This document shows positions 16,481 to 22,551 of a DNA stretch of 22,551 nt, piece by piece (position 1 is the stretch's first letter; every line of letters begins with the position of its first letter). Origin of the DNA: Ignavibacteriota bacterium. GTDB lineage: Bacteria > Bacteroidota > Ignavibacteria > Palsa-1295. The notes beneath the pieces were generated by a model that did no database searches, was not told where the DNA came from, and saw only the letters and a program-made list of their open reading frames with translations. The stretch lies in contig JANYLL010000366.1 of assembly GCA_025357895.1 (NCBI GenBank), forward strand, positions 1 to 22,551, written 5' to 3'. The position numbers and the translations under genes are program-made.

Positions 16481-17920
16481 ATGGCGAATAAAACACCAAT
16501 CACAATTGCGTACGGAGATGGCATCGGACCTGAGATCATGGATGCCGTTCTGCGCATTCTCGATGCTGCCGGAGCGCAGCTTGATAAAGAAGTGATTGAG
16601 ATCGGCGAGAAGCTGTATAAAAAAGGCATTTCCTCCGGTATTGAAGATTCCTCATGGGAGTCGCTTCGCCGCACAAAAGTTTTTTTGAAAGCTCCGATCA
16701 CTACTCCGCAAGGCGGCGGCGTGAAGAGCCTTAATGTTACAGTTCGCAAGACGCTTGGCTTATATGCGAATGTCCGCCCTGTTGCTGCCTATCCCCCATT
16801 CATCGAAACAATGAAGCCGAAGATCGATATGGTCATCATTCGCGAGAATGAAGAAGATCTGTATGCAGGTATCGAGCATCAGCAAACACAGGAAGTTGTG
16901 CAGGCGCTGAAACTCATTTCGCGTCCGGGATGTGAACGGATCGTCCGTTATGCTTTTGAATATGCTCGCGCGCTCAACCGCAAAAAAGTGAGCTGTATCA
17001 CGAAAGATAATATCATGAAATTGACCGACGGGCTTTTTCATAAGGTCTTTAATGAGATCGGCGCCGAATATCCGGATATTGAAAAAGATCATTTTATTTT
17101 AGATATTGGTACAGCTTATGTAGCCGAGCGTCCGGAAATTTTCGATGTTATCGTAACGCTCAATCTTTATGGCGATGTAATTTCTGATGTTGCAGCAGAA
17201 GTTGCAGGTTCTGTTGGTATCGCTGGCTCAGCGAATATCGGCGATGGCTTCGGAATGTTCGAAGCAATTCACGGCTCTGCTCCGACTATCGCGGGACAAA
17301 ATATTGCAAATCCTTCCGGTCTGCTGCAGGGTGCGATACAGATGCTTGTACATATCGGGCAAGCGGAAGTTGCTTCGAAGATCGGCAATGCCTGGCTTCG
17401 CACGATCGAGCAAGGAATTCATACGAAAGATATTTATTCATATAAAAATAGTACTGAACTTGTCGGCACCAAAGAATTCGCCGATGCCGTCATTGCAAGA
17501 CTCGGGCAAACACCTGAGCATTTCAATCCGGTAAGCTATACTTCGCGTACTGAACAAAAAATATTCAAGTACGAACGAAAAGTAAAGAAAAAAGAAATTG
17601 TGGGAGTAGATGTGTTCTTAGAATCAATACTTCCGACGAATGAAATTGCAACACGCCTTCAGGCGATCGGCGGCGATGGCTTGCAATTATCAATGATCGC
17701 AAATCGCGGAGTCAGCGTTTGGCCTGAAGGATTGCCGGAGACGTTCCTCTCAGATCATTGGCGCTGCAGATATTTAGTAAGCGAAGGAAAAACAATTACG
17801 CATTCGGAAATTGTAACATTACTTGAAGGCATCACGCGCATCGGCTTAGATTTTATTCAGATAGAGACTCTTTGTACTTTTGATGGCAAGATAGCTTTTT
17901 CATTAGCGCAGGGAGAATGA
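16481..17920 (+). CDS. icd: Isocitrate dehydrogenase (Thermus-type, long form)
   Basis: The 479-residue protein oxidatively decarboxylates isocitrate in the TCA cycle. Early residues are I-A-Y-G-D-G-I-G-P-E-I-M. The isocitrate site is S83-L-N85-V-T-V-R89, with R99 and R121 (R-E-N-E-E-D-L-Y-A-G). Catalytic Y128 and K175 and metal-binding D232/D236 in N-L-Y-G-D-V-I-S-D are present. The cofactor motif is H264-G-S-A-P-T-I-A-G. NADP enzymes normally have Lys-Tyr where this has Thr-Ile, so NAD use is plausible. A C-terminal extension (about 350-479) is typical of the Thermus/Rickettsia-like subfamily. The gene heads a tight plus-strand run. No Shine-Dalgarno site is visible. Confidence 0.93.
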   Translation: MANKTPITIAYGDGIGPEIMDAVLRILDAAGAQLDKEVIEIGEKLYKKGISSGIEDSSWESLRRTKVFLKAPITTPQGGGVKSLNVTVRKTLGLYANVRPVAAYPPFIETMKPKIDMVIIRENEEDLYAGIEHQQTQEVVQALKLISRPGCERIVRYAFEYARALNRKKVSCITKDNIMKLTDGLFHKVFNEIGAEYPDIEKDHFILDIGTAYVAERPEIFDVIVTLNLYGDVISDVAAEVAGSVGIAGSANIGDGFGMFEAIHGSAPTIAGQNIANPSGLLQGAIQMLVHIGQAEVASKIGNAWLRTIEQGIHTKDIYSYKNSTELVGTKEFADAVIARLGQTPEHFNPVSYTSRTEQKIFKYERKVKKKEIVGVDVFLESILPTNEIATRLQAIGGDGLQLSMIANRGVSVWPEGLPETFLSDHWRCRYLVSEGKTITHSEIVTLLEGITRIGLDFIQIETLCTFDGKIAFSLAQGE

Positions 17921-17946
17921 TTTTTTATTTATTTATATTTTTATTT

Positions 17947-18432
17947 ATGAGCAAACCACTTGTCGGTATTATTATGGGAAGTTCTTCGGATTGGGACACA
18001 ATGAAGAATGCTTCTGATATGTTAAAACAATTTGGCGTGGAACATGAAAATAAAGTTCTTTCCGCGCACCGTACTCCTGCATTAGCCATGGAATACTTCG
18101 GCTCTGCAGAATCGCGCGGGCTTGAAGTCATTATTGCAGCAGCTGGTGGCGCAGCGCATCTTGCAGGTGTGGCAGCAGCACATACGCTCGTTCCCGTGCT
18201 CGGAGTACCGATGGAAAGTGTCTTGAACGGACTTGATTCACTTCTATCCACAGTACAGATGCCGGGCGGAATACCTGTCGGCACACTTGCCATCGGCAAA
18301 GCCGGAGCAAAAAATGCTGCACTGCTTGCTGTTGCAATTTTGGCGAATTCGCGTCCCGAATTGCGGGAAAAAATTCGCAAGTTCAGGGAAGATCAGACGG
18401 CGCAGATAGCAAAACAGGAATTACCGCAATAA
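17947..18432 (+). CDS. purE: N5-carboxyaminoimidazole ribonucleotide mutase
   Basis: The 161-residue class I PurE interconverts N5-CAIR and CAIR in purine synthesis. Motifs are G-S-S-S-D-W (11-16), S-A-H-R-T-P (39-44, with the phosphate-binding H41-R42), A-A-G-G-A-A-H-L (65-72, catalytic-site His at 71) and Q-M-P-G-G-I-P-V (104-111). The in-frame ATG at 17917 overlaps the icd stop codon as ATGA but adds a 10-residue hydrophobic leader, unusual for PurE. The ATG at 17947 gives the normal length and start, though translational coupling through 17917 remains possible. The usual partner purK is not adjacent. Confidence 0.96.
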   Translation: MSKPLVGIIMGSSSDWDTMKNASDMLKQFGVEHENKVLSAHRTPALAMEYFGSAESRGLEVIIAAAGGAAHLAGVAAAHTLVPVLGVPMESVLNGLDSLLSTVQMPGGIPVGTLAIGKAGAKNAALLAVAILANSRPELREKIRKFREDQTAQIAKQELPQ

Positions 18433-19095
18433 ATGAAAGTCACGTTACTTTCAGGGCCGCAGCACGGAGCGATACTTACTGAGTTCTTCTCTGCGCATCC
18501 GACTCTTGAGCTTGTCACATCCGGAGCCGATGTCGTTATTGATTGCTTATTTTTTGATCTCGAAGAAAAATATACAAGCCTTCATTCCTTCGAATCAAAA
18601 GATGCGATCTTGATTTCCAATAGCCTGACCGCTCCGGCAACGGCGATTGCAAGGCATTCAACTGGATATAAACGCGTCATCGCCGTGCCAATGATCCCTT
18701 CGCAACTTGCAACACAAAAGTCAATTGAGTACTCAATTCCCTTACAGCAGGAAGATGTCTCGTCGAATATGGAAATGCTGAAATCCATTTTCCGAAAAGA
18801 TATTGAAAAGATCGGTGATTGCGTTGCAGGTATTTTTCCGCGCACAATTGCAATGGTAATCAACGAAGCGGCATTCGCTTTGCAAGAAGGCGTCGCAACT
18901 GCCGGTGACATTGATATGGCAATGAAGCTCGGCACAAATTATCCCAAGGGACCGCTCGGTTGGTGCGATGAGATCGGTGCTTATACAATTGTTGCAATCT
19001 TAGAAGCGTTGCAAGTTGAATACGGCCATGACCGTTACAAGATCGCTCCGCTTTTACGATTGAATGCTGAAGCAGGGAAGAAATTTTTTGTGTAA
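18433..19095 (+). CDS. Reduced 3-hydroxyacyl-CoA dehydrogenase-like protein
   Basis: The 220-residue protein starts immediately after the purE stop codon (0-nt gap). Residues about 120-220 match the C-terminal domain of 3-hydroxyacyl-CoA dehydrogenases: P-R-T-I-A-M-V-I-N-E-A-A-F-A-L-Q-E-G-V-A, D-I-D-M-A-M-K-L-G-T-N-Y-P-K-G-P-L and Y-K-I-A-P-L-L-R. The front half retains only fragments of the Rossmann domain (G-A-D-V-V-I-D, D-A-I-L-I-S-N-S-L-T) and has no GxGxxG NAD-binding loop. The catalytic His of the usual HFFNP motif is replaced (A-V-P-M-I at about 84-88), although E99 is kept. Family members with intact NAD sites have about 280-300 residues. It probably lacks classical activity and may be a partner or binding protein for the next gene. 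Confidence 0.75.
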   Translation: MKVTLLSGPQHGAILTEFFSAHPTLELVTSGADVVIDCLFFDLEEKYTSLHSFESKDAILISNSLTAPATAIARHSTGYKRVIAVPMIPSQLATQKSIEYSIPLQQEDVSSNMEMLKSIFRKDIEKIGDCVAGIFPRTIAMVINEAAFALQEGVATAGDIDMAMKLGTNYPKGPLGWCDEIGAYTIVAILEALQVEYGHDRYKIAPLLRLNAEAGKKFFV

Positions 19096-19113
19096 TAAAT
19101 AAAAAGGATACGT

Positions 19114-19965
19114 ATGATAGCTTTTCTCGGAATGGGACTTCTCGGCTCTAATTGGGTTCGCGCAATGCGTAAGCGCGGTGAAGATGTGCATGTATGGAAT
19201 CGCACAGCTTCAAAAGCAACGGCGTTGGAAGAAGTCGGCGCGAAAGTTTTTGCAACACCTGCCCAAGTAGTTAAGGGTGTGAATAGAATTCACATCTGTG
19301 TTTCCGATGATAATGCAGTAAATTCTATTCTCGAACAAGCATCGCCAAATCTTGATAAAGATGCGATCGTAATTGATCATACCACCACTTCAACTTCCGG
19401 CGCTCTTGAAAGAACTGAAAAATGGAAAAAGCATGGCATCACCTATATTCATGCTCCGGTTTTCATGGGTCCTCAAAATGCTCATGATAGTACCGGCACG
19501 ATGCTTATCTCAGGAGATCAGGAAGTTGTGAAGATAATTGAGCCCGAACTTTCGAAAATGTGTGGTACGCTTATGAATCTCGGACCCGATCCAAAAGAAG
19601 CGGCAGCATACAAATTACTTGGCAATCATCTCTTTCTTTCGCTTACTGCAGGTATTGCCGATACGTTTACTCTTGGCAAAGCAATGGGACTTTCACGTGA
19701 TGATGTTTCTGAATTCATCGATAAGATGGGCTCGACTCCGATCAAAGCTCGCGTCGCACGTATCCTTCTTGGGAATTATGAAGAACCGACATGGGAGCTA
19801 ACAATGGCGCGTAAAGATGCCAGGCTGATGACTGAAGAAACCGAACGCGCGGGAATGACTCTTGATGTGATGCCGACATTCGGAGCACACATGGACCATC
19901 TCATCGCTGGAGGATTCGGTGCGAAAGATTGGAGCATTGTCGCAAAAGAAGCTGTATCAAAATAA
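19114..19965 (+). CDS. NAD(P)-dependent beta-hydroxyacid dehydrogenase (3-hydroxyisobutyrate dehydrogenase-like)
   Basis: The 283-residue protein belongs to the 6-phosphogluconate/3-hydroxyisobutyrate dehydrogenase superfamily. It has an intact Rossmann loop F-L-G-M-G-L-L-G-S-N (4-13), substrate segment D-H-T-T-T-S (88-93), A-P-V-F-M-G-P (114-120) and catalytic Lys167 in Y-K-L-L-G-N with Asn171 four residues later. Near the end, M-A-R-K-D-A-R-L-M-T-E-E matches the all-helical domain. An AAGGA ribosome site precedes the ATG. It lies 18 nt after the hydroxyacyl-CoA dehydrogenase-like gene and 1 nt before the thiolase. Substrate is not predictable from sequence; context suggests a hydroxyacid or hydroxyacyl intermediate. 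Confidence 0.88.
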   Translation: MIAFLGMGLLGSNWVRAMRKRGEDVHVWNRTASKATALEEVGAKVFATPAQVVKGVNRIHICVSDDNAVNSILEQASPNLDKDAIVIDHTTTSTSGALERTEKWKKHGITYIHAPVFMGPQNAHDSTGTMLISGDQEVVKIIEPELSKMCGTLMNLGPDPKEAAAYKLLGNHLFLSLTAGIADTFTLGKAMGLSRDDVSEFIDKMGSTPIKARVARILLGNYEEPTWELTMARKDARLMTEETERAGMTLDVMPTFGAHMDHLIAGGFGAKDWSIVAKEAVSK

Positions 19966-19966
19966 A

Positions 19967-21169
19967 ATGAAAAACGCATATATTATCTCTGCTTGCAGAA
20001 CGCCGTTCGGAAAATATGGCGGAGCATTAAAAGATGTTCGTCCTGATGATATGGCAGGACTTGTTATTGCTGAAGCTGTTAAGCGCGCCGGAGTTGATCC
20101 GCATGAAATTGATGATGTGATTATCGGCTGTGCAAATCAAGCAGGCGAAGATAACCGTAATGTTGCACGCATGGGTGTGCTCCTTGCAGGATTACCTGAA
20201 CGAGTCCCTGCTACAACGATAAACCGACTTTGCGGATCGTCGCTCGATGCCATCATTCAGGCATCGCGTGCGATCATGACAGGTGAAGCGAATATTATAG
20301 TTGCTGGCGGTGTCGAATCCATGACACGTGCGCCATACTCCCTTCCGAAAAATGTATCAGGTTCTGCGCTCTTCGGAAATCTCACAGCGTATGACACAGC
20401 TCTCGGCTGGCGATATCCGAATCCTAAAATGGAAAAGATGTTTCCGCTTGAAGCAATGGGAGAAACAGGTGAAAATGTTGCAGAGCAATTTAAAATTTCG
20501 CGCAGCGATCAGGATGCTTTCGCACTCGAATCACATAAACGCGCTATCATTGCTCAAGAACGCGGAGCATACAATGAAGAGATCGTCCCTGTTACGATTC
20601 AACAAAAAAAAGGTGATCCTATCATTATCTCAAAAGACGAACAACCGCGCGCTGATACTTCATTAGAAAAGCTTGCAAAGCTTAGTGCAGCATTCCGTAC
20701 AGGCGGTACGGTGACTGCCGGAAATTCCAGCAGTCTCAATGACGGAGCAAGTGCCGTCGTTGTTGCAAGCGAAGAAGTCGTGAAAAAACTTGGCATTGAG
20801 CCGCTTGGTAGATACGTAGCTTCCGGAGTCGAAGGTCTTTCACCACGATGTATGGGAGTCGGTCCTATATATGCAGTCGAGAAACTTTTGAATCGTACTG
20901 AACTCACCATAGATGATATTGATCTTCTCGAACTTAATGAAGCGTTCGCTTCGCAAAGCCTTGCTGTGATCCGTCACTTTAAACTCTCGATGGATAAAGT
21001 GAATGTCAACGGCGGAGCCATTGCCATTGGTCATCCTCTCGGAGCAACCGGCGGAAGGCTTGTTGCAACTCTGCTCTACGAAATGCGCCGCCGGAAAGTG
21101 AAACGTGGAATCGCTACGATGTGCATCGGTGTCGGGCAGGGGATAGCGGCGATGTTTGAATCTGTCTGA
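19967..21169 (+). CDS. Thiolase (acetyl-CoA C-acyltransferase; PcaF/FadA-like)
   Basis: The ATG at 19967 gives a normal 400-residue thiolase. The frame is open upstream, but that part overlaps the preceding gene. Catalytic residues are C89 in N-R-L-C-G-S-S, H356 in A-I-G-H-P-L-G-A-T-G and C386 in M-C-I-G-V-G-Q-G; the N-E-A-F-A motif is also intact. The segment I-G-C-A-N-Q-A-G-E-D-N-R-N-V-A-R-M and the G-W-R-Y-P-N-P loop resemble beta-ketoadipyl-CoA thiolases (PcaF) as well as fatty-acid thiolases, so the acyl chain preference is open. The enzyme cleaves 3-ketoacyl-CoA or condenses acetyl-CoA. It is the last gene of the tight run. Confidence 0.93.
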   Translation: MKNAYIISACRTPFGKYGGALKDVRPDDMAGLVIAEAVKRAGVDPHEIDDVIIGCANQAGEDNRNVARMGVLLAGLPERVPATTINRLCGSSLDAIIQASRAIMTGEANIIVAGGVESMTRAPYSLPKNVSGSALFGNLTAYDTALGWRYPNPKMEKMFPLEAMGETGENVAEQFKISRSDQDAFALESHKRAIIAQERGAYNEEIVPVTIQQKKGDPIIISKDEQPRADTSLEKLAKLSAAFRTGGTVTAGNSSSLNDGASAVVVASEEVVKKLGIEPLGRYVASGVEGLSPRCMGVGPIYAVEKLLNRTELTIDDIDLLELNEAFASQSLAVIRHFKLSMDKVNVNGGAIAIGHPLGATGGRLVATLLYEMRRRKVKRGIATMCIGVGQGIAAMFESV

Positions 21170-21173
21170 ACCG

Positions 21174-21219
21174 GGATTAATAGGATTATTCGGATTTGTG
21201 GGATTTCATTCCTTGGATT
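21174..21219. repeat. Nine-nucleotide-period GGATT array
   Basis: GGATT occurs at 21174, 21183, 21192 and 21201, exactly 9 nt apart, and again at 21215. The four bases between units vary. It fills most of the gap between the thiolase stop and the next start. It does not encode a gene. Confidence 0.6.
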
Positions 21220-21253
21220 TCGGGTTCATTTATATTCTTCTAATAATATTCTT

Positions 21254-22453
21254 ATGAAATATATCATACTTCTCTTCGCACTTTCTTTTCCTCTGAAAGC
21301 ATCGAGCCAGCTTGCTATGCCGATTGATCCGGCAGGACAGAATAAGGATTGGTGGGTTTGGACATATTTCGACAACGATACGACGACAGGCTCTGTCTCT
21401 AATTTTAAGTGCGCTAATTATGTGTATGATAATTGGCATGCTTTAGTATTCGTCTTAAAAAATCTGCAGCTTATGGATAAAGGGATTCCGGTGCTTGCTG
21501 CAGCAGGTGGAACAGTCACAAATAAATTAGATACATTTCCCGATCGATTAAAAAGATCCGGTAATGGCTACGGCAATTTTATTCGTATCGAACATAACCC
21601 GCAGCTCTATACTCTCTATGCTTATTTAAGAAAAGGATCTGCTCGTGTTAAAGATGGTCAGGTAGTTAAAAAAGGTGACACGATAGGATTTGTTGGCTCT
21701 ACGGGTTCAGCGTATGAAGCAAGACTTTATTTCCGCGTGGAAGGGGCATACAACAGTAATTTTCTTGACCCACTCGGTTACTTGTGCGGAAGCCCCCCAT
21801 ATTCGGCGTTATTGAACCCAGGACCTATTTACGATACAACATTTGGTCTTCTCGATTTTGGTATAACGAATCATGCACAATATTCCGATGACACATTAAT
21901 TGAACGTCCGCCTACCCTTTCAGAGATATCGGTTACTGATGACGACTACGCTAGCGCATGGGTGGAATATAAAAATGTATCTGCCGGCGATAATATCGAA
22001 AGAATTTGGATTGCCCCAAAGGGCAATATTTTCTCGGATAAACAAGATCCTTCGTCCTCGAATTATCATTTTGGATACTTTCGTACATTTTACCCCACCT
22101 ATCAACTTGATACCGGAATATGGACTGTGAAATTTCTCTTTAACGGTGATTCTCTCTGTCAAATGAAATTCCATGTTGTTCAAGTACATAGTGGCGTTGC
22201 GCGAACAACCCCTATCATTCAACCCATTACCTTCCCGCAGCCGGCGAAGGATCATGTAACAATCAATGGCTTTTCTGCTAAAGAAGCCCGTCTTTTTGAT
22301 GTCGATGGCATAGAGCATCCTATTCGATTTGAGAATAATCCTGAAGGAACAACGATCTCCTGGCAGAATTTGTCGAAGGGGGCGTATTACCTTAGTATCA
22401 CAGATGAGAGAGGGCTTTTGCATAGGGCAAAAATTATGGTAACTCCTGAATAA
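21254..22453 (+). CDS. T9SS-tailed M23-like protein with degenerate zinc site
   Basis: This 399-residue secreted protein has a signal peptide (MKYIILLFALSFPLKASSQ, cleavage near 18-19). Residues about 55-175 follow the LytM/M23 peptidase fold: N-W-H62, G-I-P-V-L-A-A-A-G-G-T-V (77-88), G-Y-G-N-F-I-R-I-E-H, L-Y-A-Y-L (121-125), V-K-K-G-D-T-I-G-F-V-G-S-T-G (138-151), and R157-L-Y159-F. Active enzymes have HxxxD, a His at the Y124 position (Y-A-H-L) and H-L-H-F where this has R-L-Y-F. Only H62 remains, so peptidoglycan cleavage is unlikely. A middle Ig-like stretch precedes a C-terminal T9SS sorting domain (T-F-P-Q-P-A at 326-331; G-A-Y-Y-L-S-I at 376-382). Confidence 0.82.
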   Translation: MKYIILLFALSFPLKASSQLAMPIDPAGQNKDWWVWTYFDNDTTTGSVSNFKCANYVYDNWHALVFVLKNLQLMDKGIPVLAAAGGTVTNKLDTFPDRLKRSGNGYGNFIRIEHNPQLYTLYAYLRKGSARVKDGQVVKKGDTIGFVGSTGSAYEARLYFRVEGAYNSNFLDPLGYLCGSPPYSALLNPGPIYDTTFGLLDFGITNHAQYSDDTLIERPPTLSEISVTDDDYASAWVEYKNVSAGDNIERIWIAPKGNIFSDKQDPSSSNYHFGYFRTFYPTYQLDTGIWTVKFLFNGDSLCQMKFHVVQVHSGVARTTPIIQPITFPQPAKDHVTINGFSAKEARLFDVDGIEHPIRFENNPEGTTISWQNLSKGAYYLSITDERGLLHRAKIMVTPE

Positions 22454-22551
22454 GTCCCCTCATTTTTTCGAACCTAACTACCCTTTTCCCGTGTTACTTT
22501 CGGCTCGATAAACCGTAGTATTTTTTTACTTTGGGTCCCGATCACAGGTAT
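22454..22551. other. Non-coding window end
   Basis: I see no gene, clear terminator or repeat in these last 98 bases. They are A/T-rich with C/T runs. Confidence 0.5.

Noticed and set aside
17917..17946. ATGA overlap start for purE
   Set aside because: It would add a hydrophobic 10-residue leader not seen in PurE; kept only as a possible coupling start.
17925..18380. Minus-strand 151-residue frame opposite purE
   Set aside because: It is the antisense shadow of purE, with Ala/Ser-rich composition produced by the opposite strand.
21920..22423. Minus-strand 167-residue frame opposite the M23-like gene
   Set aside because: It is antisense to a gene with a signal peptide and sorting domain; no domain was recognised in it.
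1..22551. CRISPR array, tRNA, rRNA, transposase, phage or defence system
   Set aside because: No regularly spaced long repeats, cloverleaf-like sequences or mobile-element enzymes were recognised in either strand.

Overview
The window looks like ordinary chromosomal sequence from a free-living member of the Bacteroidota/Chlorobiota (FCB) group. The evidence is three secreted proteins (genes at 2460, 5818 and 21254) that end in type IX secretion (T9SS) sorting domains with a P-N-P or P-Q-P opening and a G-x-Y/F-x-L ending. In addition, few genes have a Shine-Dalgarno site, and there is a TAnnTTTG-type -7 promoter box. Pairing T9SS tails with IgGFc-binding-like and cohesin-like domains recalls Candidatus Kapabacteria and its relatives, but that placement is an inference. 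No tRNA, rRNA, CRISPR array, transposase, integrase or phage gene was seen.

Layout. Positions 1-600 hold a minus-strand pair: an ArsR-type repressor overlapping a truncated AHSA1/SRPBCC gene, with a duplicated operator-like inverted repeat flanking a -7 box. Positions 645-2335 (minus) hold a small membrane or secreted protein of unknown role and a von Willebrand A protein. Positions 2460-11345 (plus) hold two large T9SS cargo proteins, separated by a good terminator, and a two-domain M16 zinc peptidase. A double palindrome lies between the M16 gene and convergent purD (minus). From purD onwards come a LOG-like protein, the 23S rRNA methyltransferase RlmB and a membrane-anchored SRPBCC/GyrI-like fusion (all plus), then ispD (minus). 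Positions 16481-21169 (plus) form a tight five-gene run: isocitrate dehydrogenase, purE, a reduced 3-hydroxyacyl-CoA dehydrogenase-like protein, a beta-hydroxyacid dehydrogenase and a thiolase. The window closes with a T9SS-tailed M23-like protein that has lost most of its zinc ligands.

How the genes fit together. The tight run combines core metabolism (TCA cycle, purine synthesis) with a probable acyl-CoA branch: the hydroxyacyl-CoA dehydrogenase-like protein, the dehydrogenase and the thiolase are separated by only 18 and 1 nt. The secreted proteins probably serve surface or adhesive roles through T9SS. Intergenic spaces carry several palindromic repeats, including three copies of one family (core GTCATTCTGAG...GAAGAATC), a pair of GGCATTGCC palindromes and a 9-nt-period GGATT array.

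I do not see a convincing new multi-gene defence or mobile system. The observations most worth checking are the duplicated ArsR operator, the NAD-site-less hydroxyacyl-CoA dehydrogenase-like protein in its operon, the apparently dead M23 domain on a T9SS protein, and the repeat families.
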